Shown: piece after piece, positions 46,904-55,184 of the stretch
Layout of the letters: each line of letters begins with the position of its first letter
How positions within the stretch are numbered: the stretch's first letter is position 1
Assembly (NCBI GenBank): GCA_040388605.1
Contig: JAZKBN010000016.1
Coordinates: forward strand, 122,772 to 186,771
Direction of reading: 5' to 3'
Source: JAZKBN01 sp040388605
GTDB taxonomy: Bacteria; Bacteroidota; Bacteroidia; Cytophagales; Flexibacteraceae
DNA: 64,000 bases
Notes under the pieces: model-generated
Databases searched by the model: none
What the model was told of the DNA's origin: nothing
Seen by the model: only the letters and a program-made list of their open reading frames with translations
Position numbers and translations under genes: made by a program

Positions 46904-47680
46904 CTAGGCGTTTCTAATTATGCTGTCGCTCAGCTCTTTATAGAGTTTAAGAATTTCCGGGTCATGAACCAGCAAATCGGCATGCTCCTGCATGGTTTTG
47001 CGGTCGTTCCTGATTGCCGGACCTGTTTGGGCTTGTATAGGTCCCATCTCAATGGCCTTCAAAAGGGTTTCCTTCATCAAAGGGTGTAATATTTCAAAAG
47101 GCAGATTTTCCGATTCCAGGAGGTTCTCGGCAATAGCATACAAATGATTGGTAAAATTACACGCAAAAACTGCGCCCACATGCAATAATTTACGTTCTGC
47201 ACTGCTAATTATATATACGGCCCTGCTTAGCGACAATGCAACGCCCTTAACAATCTTCATTGCATCATCGTTATGTGCCTCTATGCAAATAGGAATACTG
47301 CTGAATTCTGCCTGCCGGCTTCGGCTGAAAGATTGTAAAGGGTATAAAACTGCCGGCACGGCATCTGCAAAGTTAAGTATATCTATTGAGCGTGCACCTG
47401 ATGTATGGGCCAGCACGCTGTCCGGGGGCAGGCTCAGGCGCTTTACAGTATCTTCAATGCCATCGTCCGGAATGCAAAGTATAAAAATTTCGGCTGTGCT
47501 CACGCTTAAATCCAGGCTGTCGGTTGCATTGGTGTTATAGAGGCAATCGGCCAGTTCAAGGGCATGCTTGCGGCTGCGGCTCCAGATTTCGGTAATCCTG
47601 TGTCCGGCGTTTTCCAAGGCAGGCGCCAGGCTCCAGGCCAGGTTACCTGCTCCGATTATGGCTACGTCATAGTATTTCAT
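46904..47680 (-). CDS. Rossmann-fold protein, DUF2520 family
   Basis: A 258-residue protein with an N-terminal NAD(P)-binding fold (VAIIGAGNLAWSLAPALENA) and a C-terminal helical part (VGAVFACNFTNHLYAIAENL). It matches the Rossmann-like/DUF2520 group related to 6-phosphogluconate dehydrogenases; the substrate is unknown. Divergent from the AlbA-like gene with only 33 bp between the starts. Confidence 0.9.
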   Translation of the reverse strand: MKYYDVAIIGAGNLAWSLAPALENAGHRITEIWSRSRKHALELADCLYNTNATDSLDLSVSTAEIFILCIPDDGIEDTVKRLSLPPDSVLAHTSGARSIDILNFADAVPAVLYPLQSFSRSRQAEFSSIPICIEAHNDDAMKIVKGVALSLSRAVYIISSAERKLLHVGAVFACNFTNHLYAIAENLLESENLPFEILHPLMKETLLKAIEMGPIQAQTGPAIRNDRKTMQEHADLLVHDPEILKLYKELSDSIIRNA

Positions 47681-47713
47681 TCCTTATATTTACATGCCCG
47701 CTTTGCTTGCTGC

Positions 47714-48352
47714 ATGGACAAAAGTATTAAAGAATTAATAAAAGCCGGCGAAAACGCCTGTACGGAGTTTAAGAAAACCATTACCCATGTTGAAAAAATG
47801 GGTAAAACCTTGTCGGCATTTGCCAATTCAGGCGGCGGAACTGTTCTTATAGGTGTAGATGATAACGGCCGCATTTGTGGCACCGACCCTGAAGAGGAAA
47901 TTTACATGCTCGATAAAGCCGCCCGCTTTTATTGCCGCCCTGAGCTTAGCTATACCATTCGTGAAACCGAGCACGAAGGGCATATAGTTTTATTAGTGCA
48001 GGTGCCCCAAAGCCCGGAAAGGCCGCACGCATGTCTCAGCCATAAAGGTGAATGGCGTGTGTATGTTAGAAGCGGCAACCAGTGCCTGCCCGCATCTGAA
48101 ATGCTGATAAGAACCATGAGCAATATTCCCGTAGCTGAAACCGGGCCCCTGGTTAAAAAGTTCAGCAAGCATGAGCAGGCCCTGCTTGATTACCTCGGGA
48201 AGAAACACCGGATAACTTTAAAGGAGTTCGCATCACTTATAAATGTGAGCCGAAGACGGGCTTTAAGATTGCTCATTGCCATGGTAGGCACCGGCGATAT
48301 TTATGAGCATGATTTTAACCGCGAGAAGTTTTATACGGCCGGGAACGGATAA
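47714..48352 (+). CDS. AlbA_2/Schlafen-like ATP- or nucleic-acid-binding protein
   Basis: A protein of about 212 residues. The N-terminal domain (FKKTITHVEKMGKTLSAFAN, GGGTVLIGVDDNGRICG) is the AlbA_2/Schlafen-like putative ATP/DNA-binding fold, and a winged helix seems to form the C-terminus (HRITLKEFASLINVSRRRAL). The frame is open upstream to 47564 but would overlap the divergent gene; ATG at 47714 is chosen. Role unknown; similar proteins are often regulators. Confidence 0.85.
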   Translation: MDKSIKELIKAGENACTEFKKTITHVEKMGKTLSAFANSGGGTVLIGVDDNGRICGTDPEEEIYMLDKAARFYCRPELSYTIRETEHEGHIVLLVQVPQSPERPHACLSHKGEWRVYVRSGNQCLPASEMLIRTMSNIPVAETGPLVKKFSKHEQALLDYLGKKHRITLKEFASLINVSRRRALRLLIAMVGTGDIYEHDFNREKFYTAGNG

Positions 48353-48406
48353 ATTTCGGGAAGCCGCTCCGTGGTAATAAGAGTGCTCAAAATTAGGCAC
48401 AAAAAA

Positions 48407-48433
48407 AACCGACCCTGCATAACAAAGTCGGTT
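48407..48433 (-). terminator. Terminator of rpsT
   Basis: Stem AACCGAC (48407-48413) / GTCGGTT (48427-48433) with eight As on the plus strand at 48401-48408, i.e. a T-run on the minus strand, about 30 bp after rpsT. Confidence 0.85.
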
Positions 48434-48459
48434 CAATAAATATTTATATCTGCTCAATA

Positions 48460-48711
48460 TTAGAGTTTGCTTACCAGTTTGGCAAGTTTGCTCTTGTGGT
48501 TAGCAGCTTTGTTTTTGTGGATAACGTTCTTCTTAGCCAACCTGTCCAGCATCGAGCTTACGCTGCGGAACAAAGTTTCGGCTTCAGCTTTGTCAGTTAA
48601 AGCGCGAAGGCGTTTTTCAAAAGTACGTGCAGTTTTGGCTTGGTAGCGGTTACGAAGGCGTTTTGCTTCGTTAGCCCTTATTCTCTTCAGCGCTGATTTA
48701 TGGTTGGCCAT
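48460..48711 (-). CDS. rpsT: 30S ribosomal protein S20
   Basis: An 83-residue, Lys/Arg-rich helical protein: MANHKSALKRIRANEAKRLR at the N-terminus and NKAANHKSKLAKLVSKL at the C-terminus are diagnostic of bS20, which binds 16S rRNA early in 30S assembly. A strong promoter and a terminator flank it, so it forms a monocistronic unit. Confidence 0.97.
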   Translation of the reverse strand: MANHKSALKRIRANEAKRLRNRYQAKTARTFEKRLRALTDKAEAETLFRSVSSMLDRLAKKNVIHKNKAANHKSKLAKLVSKL

Positions 48712-48796
48712 GTTACGTTGCTCTTTTTCTTAATCCCCTACCCGAGAGGATAGAAATTTGTTATTGTTTAGTTGCAGGATTCTTAATTCCGGACTG

Positions 48797-48826
48797 CAAA
48801 AATACGGACTTTCAGTGAAAGTGCAA
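48797..48826 (-). promoter_or_regulatory. Promoter of rpsT
   Basis: On the minus strand TTG (48826-48824) and TATTTTTG (48804-48797) are spaced by 19 nt, a good match to the Bacteroidota consensus, 86 bp upstream of the rpsT start codon. Confidence 0.7.
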
Positions 48827-48923
48827 ATTGATTCCGTATTATTTTTACCGCTTTAATTATTTATAACCGGTTTAAGGCAATATAAGATTTAACAAAACCA
48901 TATAAACGCCTGTATAACAAGCA

Positions 48924-49997
48924 TTAAGCTTTATGTGCTTCTTCCACTGCCTTTTCCTTTTTCTCCGGAAAAAGCAGCGATGCGATTACGCTAATGCCCA
49001 AAATACCCAAAATAACGTAAAAGCTATGCGCTTTTGTAAAGCCATGCTCCTCAAGCCATTCGCCCACAAACATTTTGCTGCCTATAAATATAAGCAATGC
49101 CGCAAGGCCATATTTCAGGAAATGGAACAGGTGCATAATTTTCGCCAGGAAGAAGAACATGCTCCTTAAACCAAGAATGGCGAAAATATTACTGAAGAAA
49201 ATAATCAGCGGGTCTTTAGTAACGGCAAAAACTGCCGGTACAGAATCCATTGCGAAGATAAGGTCAGTAAACTCTACTATAAGCAGTACAAGGAATAATG
49301 GGGTTATGTACCACCTGCCTTCACTTTTAAAGAAAAAACGCTCGTGCACAAAACGCGGGAATACAGCGAGCCAGCGCGAAGCCAGACGAACCACGGGGTG
49401 ATTCGCGGTATCAAACACCTCCTCTTTATCACCTTCGAACATCATTCTTCCGCCGGTATAAATTAGGAAGGCCCCGAAAATGTAGAGTATCCAATGGAAT
49501 TCCTGCACAAGTGCCGACCCAAGGAAAATAAAGATGCAGCGCATTACAATTGCACCTAAAATTCCCCAGAAGAGTATCTTCTTGTAAAACTTCTTATCTA
49601 CCCTGAAAGATTTGAAAATGAGTATGATAACAAAAATATTATCTACCGATAGCGCATATTCTACCAAATACCCGGTAATAAACTCAAGCGAGAGGTTGTC
49701 TCTATAGGTTTGTATATCGCCTGCAAAATTATGATTATGGAAATCGAGGCGGGGAGCATAGCGTTTGGCTACGCTTATAAGTTGGTCTTCATTATGAATA
49801 CCATGAATCATTTCCCCCTTCCAGTCAAGCAGGAAATAAAATCCTACTGCGAAAAAAATCCATACGAGGCTCCATATACCGGCTTCCCGGAAACTGACCT
49901 CTTTATCATCACGGGAAAACACGCCCAAATCAAGCGCAAGAATCCCAAGAATGAACACTACAAATATTGAAAAGCTGACAATTTCTTCAGTCTGCAT
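48924..49997 (-). CDS. TerC/Alx-family integral membrane protein
   Basis: A 357-residue protein with nine or so membrane helices. Segments such as ITGYLVEYALSVDNIFVIIL and SDLIFAMD-like TDLIFAMDSVPAVFAVTKDP carry the conserved acidic metal-binding residues of the TerC superfamily. Relatives export Mn2+ or load secreted metalloenzymes. A -7 box at 50202-50209 implies a 5' leader of nearly 200 nt. Confidence 0.9.
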   Translation of the reverse strand: MQTEEIVSFSIFVVFILGILALDLGVFSRDDKEVSFREAGIWSLVWIFFAVGFYFLLDWKGEMIHGIHNEDQLISVAKRYAPRLDFHNHNFAGDIQTYRDNLSLEFITGYLVEYALSVDNIFVIILIFKSFRVDKKFYKKILFWGILGAIVMRCIFIFLGSALVQEFHWILYIFGAFLIYTGGRMMFEGDKEEVFDTANHPVVRLASRWLAVFPRFVHERFFFKSEGRWYITPLFLVLLIVEFTDLIFAMDSVPAVFAVTKDPLIIFFSNIFAILGLRSMFFFLAKIMHLFHFLKYGLAALLIFIGSKMFVGEWLEEHGFTKAHSFYVILGILGISVIASLLFPEKKEKAVEEAHKA

Positions 49998-50109
49998 AGG
50001 GCATGTTGCCTGTTGCCTTTTTTTAAAGTACGATTATTAATCACGCAATACCGGTGTTTCATTTAAACCCGTATTCGCATGATCACGCTTTTTGCCCGGC
50101 AATGGCAGT

Positions 50110-50131
50110 CCTTTAAGGCGAGCCTTAAAGG
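50110..50131. repeat. Perfect palindromic hairpin in the terC leader
   Basis: CCTTTAAGG (50110-50118), loop CGAG, CCTTAAAGG (50123-50131). It lies in the predicted 5' leader of the TerC gene, upstream of the divergent proC. No T-run follows it on either strand. Confidence 0.5.
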
Positions 50132-50201
50132 TGAATATTGGTATTTAAGTTTTTTTCGGGCATAAAACGCAGGTTTCTTTTGCCCGGAACAAACTTGGGC
50201 G

Positions 50202-50209
50202 CAAAAATA
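50202..50209 (-). promoter_or_regulatory. Candidate -7 box of terC
   Basis: TATTTTTG on the minus strand, about 205 bp upstream of the TerC start codon. No clear TTG is seen at the usual spacing. Confidence 0.4.
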
Positions 50210-50277
50210 CGCATTCAAGTTAAATTAAGTACGTACTTGCAGATAAACATCAATAAACAAAGCATATTTGTACCCGA

Positions 50278-50287
50278 NNNNNNNNNN
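50278..50287. other. Assembly gap (10 N)
   Basis: Ten Ns flanked on both sides by TGTACCCGA, which points to two contigs that overlap by at least nine bases but were joined without collapsing. It is intergenic, upstream of proC. Confidence 0.9.
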
Positions 50288-50330
50288 TGTACCCGAAGTC
50301 CTTAAAAAGGACAATGAATATTAGAAAGCT

Positions 50331-51134
50331 ATGAAAATTCTGATTGCAGGCGGCGGAAATATGGGCAAGACTTATGCCGAGAGTTTTACAGCAAACCATG
50401 CCGTAGCCAAACCTGACTTATATATACTGGAGCACCTTGAAGACAAAGCTGAGCTTTTCAGGAACCAAGGTTATCAAAATACCTTCACATCTACCGGGGC
50501 ATGGCTTGCCGATGTAGACCTGATTATTTTAGCGGTAAAACCCCAGGATGCCGCCAAACTATACCCCGTAATTTCCGAAAACCTGAATGAGAACCACCTG
50601 GTGCTGTCAATAATGGCGGGGGTAACAGTCTCCTCCATTCAAAAAGGACTTGGAATAAAAAAGGTGGTAAGGGCTATGCCTAACCTGCCTGCTCAGGTAG
50701 GTATGGGTATGACGGGCTTCACATCTGACCCTTCTGTTGGAAAGGTAGAGCTGTTCGGTATTCAAAACCTCCTGAACACCACCGGCAAGTCAATTTATTT
50801 TGAAGATGAAGAAATGCTGAATGCTGTAACGGCAATCAGCGGCAGCGGCCCCGCATACGTATATTACTTTATGGATGCCATGATACAGGCTGCCTCGAAA
50901 ATGGGCTTTACGCGTACACAGGCCGAGGTGCTCACTTCTCAAACCTTTATGGGCGCAGTACACCTATTAAGCCAAAATCGCCTGACCTGCGCCGAATGGA
51001 TTAACCGTGTGGCCAGCAAGGGAGGAACTACTGAGGCTGCAATTAAAAGCTTTACTGAAGACGGGCTAAGCCAAACAATAGAAACCGGCTTGCGTCAGGC
51101 CCTGAACAGGGCTGTTGAACTTGGTAAAGAATAA
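50331..51134 (+). CDS. proC: Pyrroline-5-carboxylate reductase
   Basis: A 267-residue NAD(P)-dependent reductase: ILIAGGGNMGKTYAESF (nucleotide-binding), RAMPNLPAQVGMGMTGF, and the C-terminal ISGSGPAYVYYFMDAM and VASKGGTTEAAI. It makes proline from pyrroline-5-carboxylate. Length is complete; no proA/proB genes are nearby. Confidence 0.95.
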   Translation: MKILIAGGGNMGKTYAESFTANHAVAKPDLYILEHLEDKAELFRNQGYQNTFTSTGAWLADVDLIILAVKPQDAAKLYPVISENLNENHLVLSIMAGVTVSSIQKGLGIKKVVRAMPNLPAQVGMGMTGFTSDPSVGKVELFGIQNLLNTTGKSIYFEDEEMLNAVTAISGSGPAYVYYFMDAMIQAASKMGFTRTQAEVLTSQTFMGAVHLLSQNRLTCAEWINRVASKGGTTEAAIKSFTEDGLSQTIETGLRQALNRAVELGKE

Positions 51135-51210
51135 TTACCGGCTGATCTTATAATTGATTAAACACCCTGATAAACAGCCATAAGTTTTATAGGGAAGCTT
51201 TCAATTAATA

Positions 51211-52446
51211 TTATCCGGGAGTTTCCTTATTCTTATTCACATGGTGTGTAAAATTAATAAGATCGCTTAGGGCCTGCCCTGTTACTTCATTAAACTCGGC
51301 TATATTTTTTTCTTTAAAGAAAAGCAGGTTTGCATCGTCCTGTACTTGCTCGTTCTCAGGAATTCGACTTATTCCTTCGCGCATGAGCAAGGCGGGTTTC
51401 ATAAAGCCTAAAGATTCAAGAGCCGGTTTCATACGGTGCAGTAAAGCATGTACACGGGGTAGGTCACCTGCAAATAAAGCCTCAGGGTATTCAGATCTGA
51501 CCTTTTCAAGCATACTGATTGTAAGCGTTGCAAGGTCGGCCAGAAAATCCCTGTCCGGCTCAGGATAGCTGTAATAGCTGCTGAAATCAAGAACTATACC
51601 CCGCTCAATAAAATTACCCGTTCCTGAATCGGCCAAATCATTCATTTTACGAAAAGCTGTTCCCGGTGAAAGAGCGCTGCTATTCATTAAAGCCTGCATA
51701 TCTGCGTCATACATGCTTTCCGAAAAATCTGCCGTAATGGAAGGCGACGCGGTTTGAAAATCATTATTATGGCGGCCCGACAATGGTAAGCTCATCATAA
51801 AGCTGAACCTGGTTGCTCTTTCAGGCTCAGATACTCCATGTACTGATGTGCCAAGCGATGCTGCCTTAAGCGCAATTCTAAGCAATCTCTCAGCCATATC
51901 TTCTTCGGGCTGGCAAACATTGTATTCAGCGCAAATCATTTCAAGCCGAGTTGTATAGCTGCCTGATTGGTCGGCCTTCATAAGCTCTGATACTCCGCTC
52001 ATAGGTTGCATACCCATGCTCATGGGGTCAAGGCAGGCATCAAGCAATTCCTGGTCTATGCCGGGGCCTGTACAGCTTATATCGAAATCATAAAGACCTT
52101 CCCCGTCTCGGTCGGCGCGCAGCGACACTTCAAGATTAATAAACCCCTGCCGGCAATGCTCCATTGCCAGGAGCAACAGCTCAGCCATCAGCTTTACAAA
52201 ATCTACAGGCACGCCGGTTACATACTCGGGCATTCCGCTTTCAGGAACAACCCTGATTCGCGTATCAAGCCTTTGGGCTGCAGGCAGCAGGCTGTTACAA
52301 AGGCTGGTTATTAATTCAGGTAAGTTTATCGGGCAGTTTTTTAATTCTGACGCAGAACCGGATTTCAGAAATTCAGGGGAGCTGCCTGTTGTTTCCGAAT
52401 AACTTCGGAGAGATGTAGTATTTCGTATCATAGCCGGTTGCTGCAA
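51211..52446 (-). CDS. Degenerate histidine-kinase-like ATPase domain fused to an Hpt-like domain
   Basis: A 411-residue cytosolic protein. Residues ~45-240 look like a HATPase_c domain whose key residues are changed: the N-box is ELLLLAMEHCRQGFINLEV without the usual Asn, and the G1 box reads CTGPGI instead of DxGxG. The C-terminal ~110 residues resemble a histidine phosphotransfer domain with LLHRMKPALESLG (putative phospho-His337). The region in between is acidic and Ser/Met-rich. No membrane helix, sensor domain or response regulator is adjacent. It may relay phosphate without being a kinase (inference). Confidence 0.55.
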   Translation of the reverse strand: MQQPAMIRNTTSLRSYSETTGSSPEFLKSGSASELKNCPINLPELITSLCNSLLPAAQRLDTRIRVVPESGMPEYVTGVPVDFVKLMAELLLLAMEHCRQGFINLEVSLRADRDGEGLYDFDISCTGPGIDQELLDACLDPMSMGMQPMSGVSELMKADQSGSYTTRLEMICAEYNVCQPEEDMAERLLRIALKAASLGTSVHGVSEPERATRFSFMMSLPLSGRHNNDFQTASPSITADFSESMYDADMQALMNSSALSPGTAFRKMNDLADSGTGNFIERGIVLDFSSYYSYPEPDRDFLADLATLTISMLEKVRSEYPEALFAGDLPRVHALLHRMKPALESLGFMKPALLMREGISRIPENEQVQDDANLLFFKEKNIAEFNEVTGQALSDLINFTHHVNKNKETPG

Positions 52447-52699
52447 AGCAGGAACAAATTTATACTATTTATACCTTCTGAAACGGGTATTTAAGCTAAC
52501 TGAACAAACTATTTAATATATGATTGCACTATACTTATAATGAATCACTTGTTGGGCATTAAACTGTAAAGGCTCCGGGTTTCTCAACCAAACACCATTT
52601 AAGCCTGCTCTTTTAATAGTTTGTTCCTGCTATCTATATATTTGATTGGCAAAAGGTAAATTGCGCCAAAATAAGGTACTCGCCTGCCAAAGCTTATTT
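52447..52699. other. Divergent intergenic region
   Basis: About 250 bp between the HATPase/Hpt-like gene and holA, containing a TATATTTG box near 52639 on the plus strand but no TTG at the right spacing. Nothing else recognised. Confidence 0.35.
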
Positions 52700-53725
52700 A
52701 TGCCAGCAACTCCAGAACCGGTTATCCAGGAAATTCGCTCCGGAAAATTCCGACCTATTTATTTCCTTCATGGCGATGAGCCATGGTATATGGATAGTAT
52801 ATCGGCATTAATCGAGAAAACAGCTCTCACCGACAGCCAAAGGGGTTTTAACCAAACCATTATGTATGGCCGTGATTCTTCTATGGCTGCTGTTCTGGCT
52901 GCCGCCCGCAGGTTTCCTATGATGAGCGACAGGCAACTTGTATTTGTGCGCGAAGCGCAGGACCTTGGCGAACTTGGCCGGGAAGATGGCCGAAAAGCCA
53001 TGGAAGCTTATGCTAAAAACCCGGTGCCGAGCACCATTTTAGTTATTTCATGGAAAAACAAGCCATTCGACGGCAGAACAACACTGGCTAAAACACTTGA
53101 TGCCCAAGGTGCCTTAATTGAATGTAAAAAAGTGGCAGACTGGAAGCTGGGCGAATGGGTTACAAATTATGCCAAAGATATAAAGCTTAATCTGAGCACC
53201 GAAGCCGGTCACATGTTGGCCGAATATATAGGTAACGATTTGGGCCGAATGGCCGGCGAAATTGATAAGCTGCGCATAAACCTGAAAGACAGCGGTACAA
53301 AAGTTACCCCGGAGCTGGTTCAACAGTACATTGGCATAAGCCGAGATTACAATATTTTCGAGCTGCAGAAAGCGCTTTCTGCCCGCGATGTGTTAAAGGC
53401 GAACCAGATTGTTTCGCATTTTGCCAAAGACCCGAAATCGAACCCATTGGTGATGAATATAGGGGTGCTGTTCAGCTATTTTTCACGCCTGTTTTTAACG
53501 CGTTGCCAGGCAGATCAAAGCGAGCTTGCTTTAGCCCGGGCCCTAAAAATTGCACCTTTTATTGCCCGCGAAACAGCTGCTGCCGCAAAACGTTTCAGCC
53601 CCGAACAGCTGATGGCAATCATAGGCCATTTGCGCATTGCCGATTTAAGAAGCAAGGGCATTGAAGGCGGAAGTGCATCGGAGGAAGAAATAATGCGCGA
53701 GCTTATTTTCAGGATAATGCATTAA
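52700..53725 (+). CDS. holA: DNA polymerase III, delta subunit
   Basis: A protein of 341 residues in the HolA family: FRPIYFLHGDEPWYMDSIS at the N-terminus, TTLAKTLDAQGALIECKKVA, and the C-terminal helical collar domain (AKRFSPEQLMAIIGHLRIAD). It opens the sliding clamp as part of the clamp loader. The ATG at 52700 fits the family; an upstream start at 52646 is less likely. Confidence 0.92.
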   Translation: MPATPEPVIQEIRSGKFRPIYFLHGDEPWYMDSISALIEKTALTDSQRGFNQTIMYGRDSSMAAVLAAARRFPMMSDRQLVFVREAQDLGELGREDGRKAMEAYAKNPVPSTILVISWKNKPFDGRTTLAKTLDAQGALIECKKVADWKLGEWVTNYAKDIKLNLSTEAGHMLAEYIGNDLGRMAGEIDKLRINLKDSGTKVTPELVQQYIGISRDYNIFELQKALSARDVLKANQIVSHFAKDPKSNPLVMNIGVLFSYFSRLFLTRCQADQSELALARALKIAPFIARETAAAAKRFSPEQLMAIIGHLRIADLRSKGIEGGSASEEEIMRELIFRIMH

Positions 53726-53762
53726 GCACTCAATTCAATTGCAAAATATTGCTCTCCTTTTT

Positions 53763-53800
53763 AAACACAAACACCGGCAGTAGTGCCGGTGTTTGTGTTT
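53763..53800. terminator. Bidirectional terminator
   Basis: Perfect 17-bp stem (53763-53779 with 53784-53800) with loop GTAG between the convergent holA (+) and the secreted-protein gene (-). Confidence 0.85.
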
Positions 53801-53816
53801 AATACGCTCCTATCCC

Positions 53817-54983
53817 CTACTTAGAATCAGCAGGCGGATTTTTTTCAAGATCTTCAATTGAATGGCGCTGGGGCATCTCTTTTTTTGCGGGCTTTTTAAA
53901 ATTCTGCTCATTCATGGGCTCCAATGTACCGTCGGTATTTTGCCTGGCGGGTACTCCGGGCTCATCTGTTCCTCTTAACTTTTGAGCATTTTTTGAAGGC
54001 GCCTGCGGTGTTTCAGATACAACTGCCTGTGCAATTGTACCATTGATGAAAAAGCAATTAGCCCTTTTAAAAGGGTTAAAATTCGCCATATCACGTCCGC
54101 TGTTCCTGGTATTAAAACGCTCCATCATACGTGCCCGCCTTGCCGATGCGCTGTCGAGCGGAATGCCTCCCGGCGATTTCTTAGTAATTGAAGAATCATT
54201 GGCTGAGCCGGGCATACCTTCAGCCTGCCCTTTCATACCGGGGCGGGCAAAGGGGTTGCGGGCAAACATTTGTGCAGGCATGGTTCTTACACCGCGCACA
54301 TAAAAGGAATGCGTTTTTGTAAAAGCATAAGCAGGCGATGCCCTGTCGGTGAATGCAAGCGTATTAACGAACTTCAGGGGGCTGTTGGCTTCGTTATAGA
54401 ATGCAGGGCGTTTAGGCATAGGCCTTGATGCTTTACCGGTATCGGCAATAGGTTTGGCCTTTGCATTTTTAGGCTGCTCAAGGGAAAACGTATCTGTGGG
54501 ATACAGTATAACTGCTGAACGGATAAGGCCGTGCTCAGGTACAAAAAGCGTCAGCTTATCGTTAGGCGGTACAATGCTGAACTGGTGCGCATCGTTGCCT
54601 ACCGGCCGGGATACCACCTCCGTTTCTCCTTTGTAATAGTTTTTACCGTAGAAAACAGAATCAGGTGATTTACGGCTGTCGTGCCAGTAAGGCAATGTAA
54701 GGGGTTTGGCAGGGTTGCTGAGGTTTGTAAATGAACTCTGAGACCAGTCTATATATAATGGTCGGCCAAGCTTGTTATAAACAGAAAAGCTCAGCAGGCC
54801 ACGCTCATGCCAAAAATCGTAATGTATGCTGATTGTATCGTTTTCATAAACAAAATCACGCCCGGCCTGTTTAACATGGGGCGAAGCAATATCTGCAATT
54901 TGGGTTTGTTGTGCCATGCTATTGCCGGCAGTACCCAACAGAATGGCTGAAAGAATGATGCTAAAGGATTTTATAATACGCAT
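53817..54983 (-). CDS. Exported protein of unknown function
   Basis: A 388-residue protein with an N-terminal signal peptide (SIILSAILLGTAGNSMAQQ), a beta-rich N-terminal half (ISIHYDFWHERGLLSFSVYN; LYIDWSQSSFTN) and a Pro/Asn/Lys-rich C-terminal third that is probably disordered. I do not recognise the family. It is isolated from its neighbours by terminators on both sides. Confidence 0.7.
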   Translation of the reverse strand: MRIIKSFSIILSAILLGTAGNSMAQQTQIADIASPHVKQAGRDFVYENDTISIHYDFWHERGLLSFSVYNKLGRPLYIDWSQSSFTNLSNPAKPLTLPYWHDSRKSPDSVFYGKNYYKGETEVVSRPVGNDAHQFSIVPPNDKLTLFVPEHGLIRSAVILYPTDTFSLEQPKNAKAKPIADTGKASRPMPKRPAFYNEANSPLKFVNTLAFTDRASPAYAFTKTHSFYVRGVRTMPAQMFARNPFARPGMKGQAEGMPGSANDSSITKKSPGGIPLDSASARRARMMERFNTRNSGRDMANFNPFKRANCFFINGTIAQAVVSETPQAPSKNAQKLRGTDEPGVPARQNTDGTLEPMNEQNFKKPAKKEMPQRHSIEDLEKNPPADSK

Positions 54984-55080
54984 AAGAAATTATTGTTTTC
55001 GCGGTTAAGCCCGAATATGCGGCAAGATATAAAAACTTGCTTATAAAACGGGCTTTGTATTCAAAGGCTTTTATATTCCT

Positions 55081-55088
55081 TACCTTTG
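55081..55088 (+). promoter_or_regulatory. Candidate -7 box of the Mrp gene
   Basis: TACCTTTG matches TAnnTTTG. An upstream TTG is 23 nt away. Its position, past the earlier possible start at 55086, supports the ATG at 55185 as the true start. Confidence 0.45.
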
Positions 55089-55184
55089 CAGGAAAAACAG
55101 GAATATACCTTTATTAAATTTCAGCCTTCGCTGATAAAGCATATACCTGATCATTTTCATTTACCCCCGCATTATTACCCAAAA

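Noticed and set aside
49998..50200. yybP-ykoY (Mn2+) riboswitch upstream of terC
   Set aside because: The expected conserved GGGGAGUAG-type and downstream boxes were not found; only unrelated hairpins are visible.
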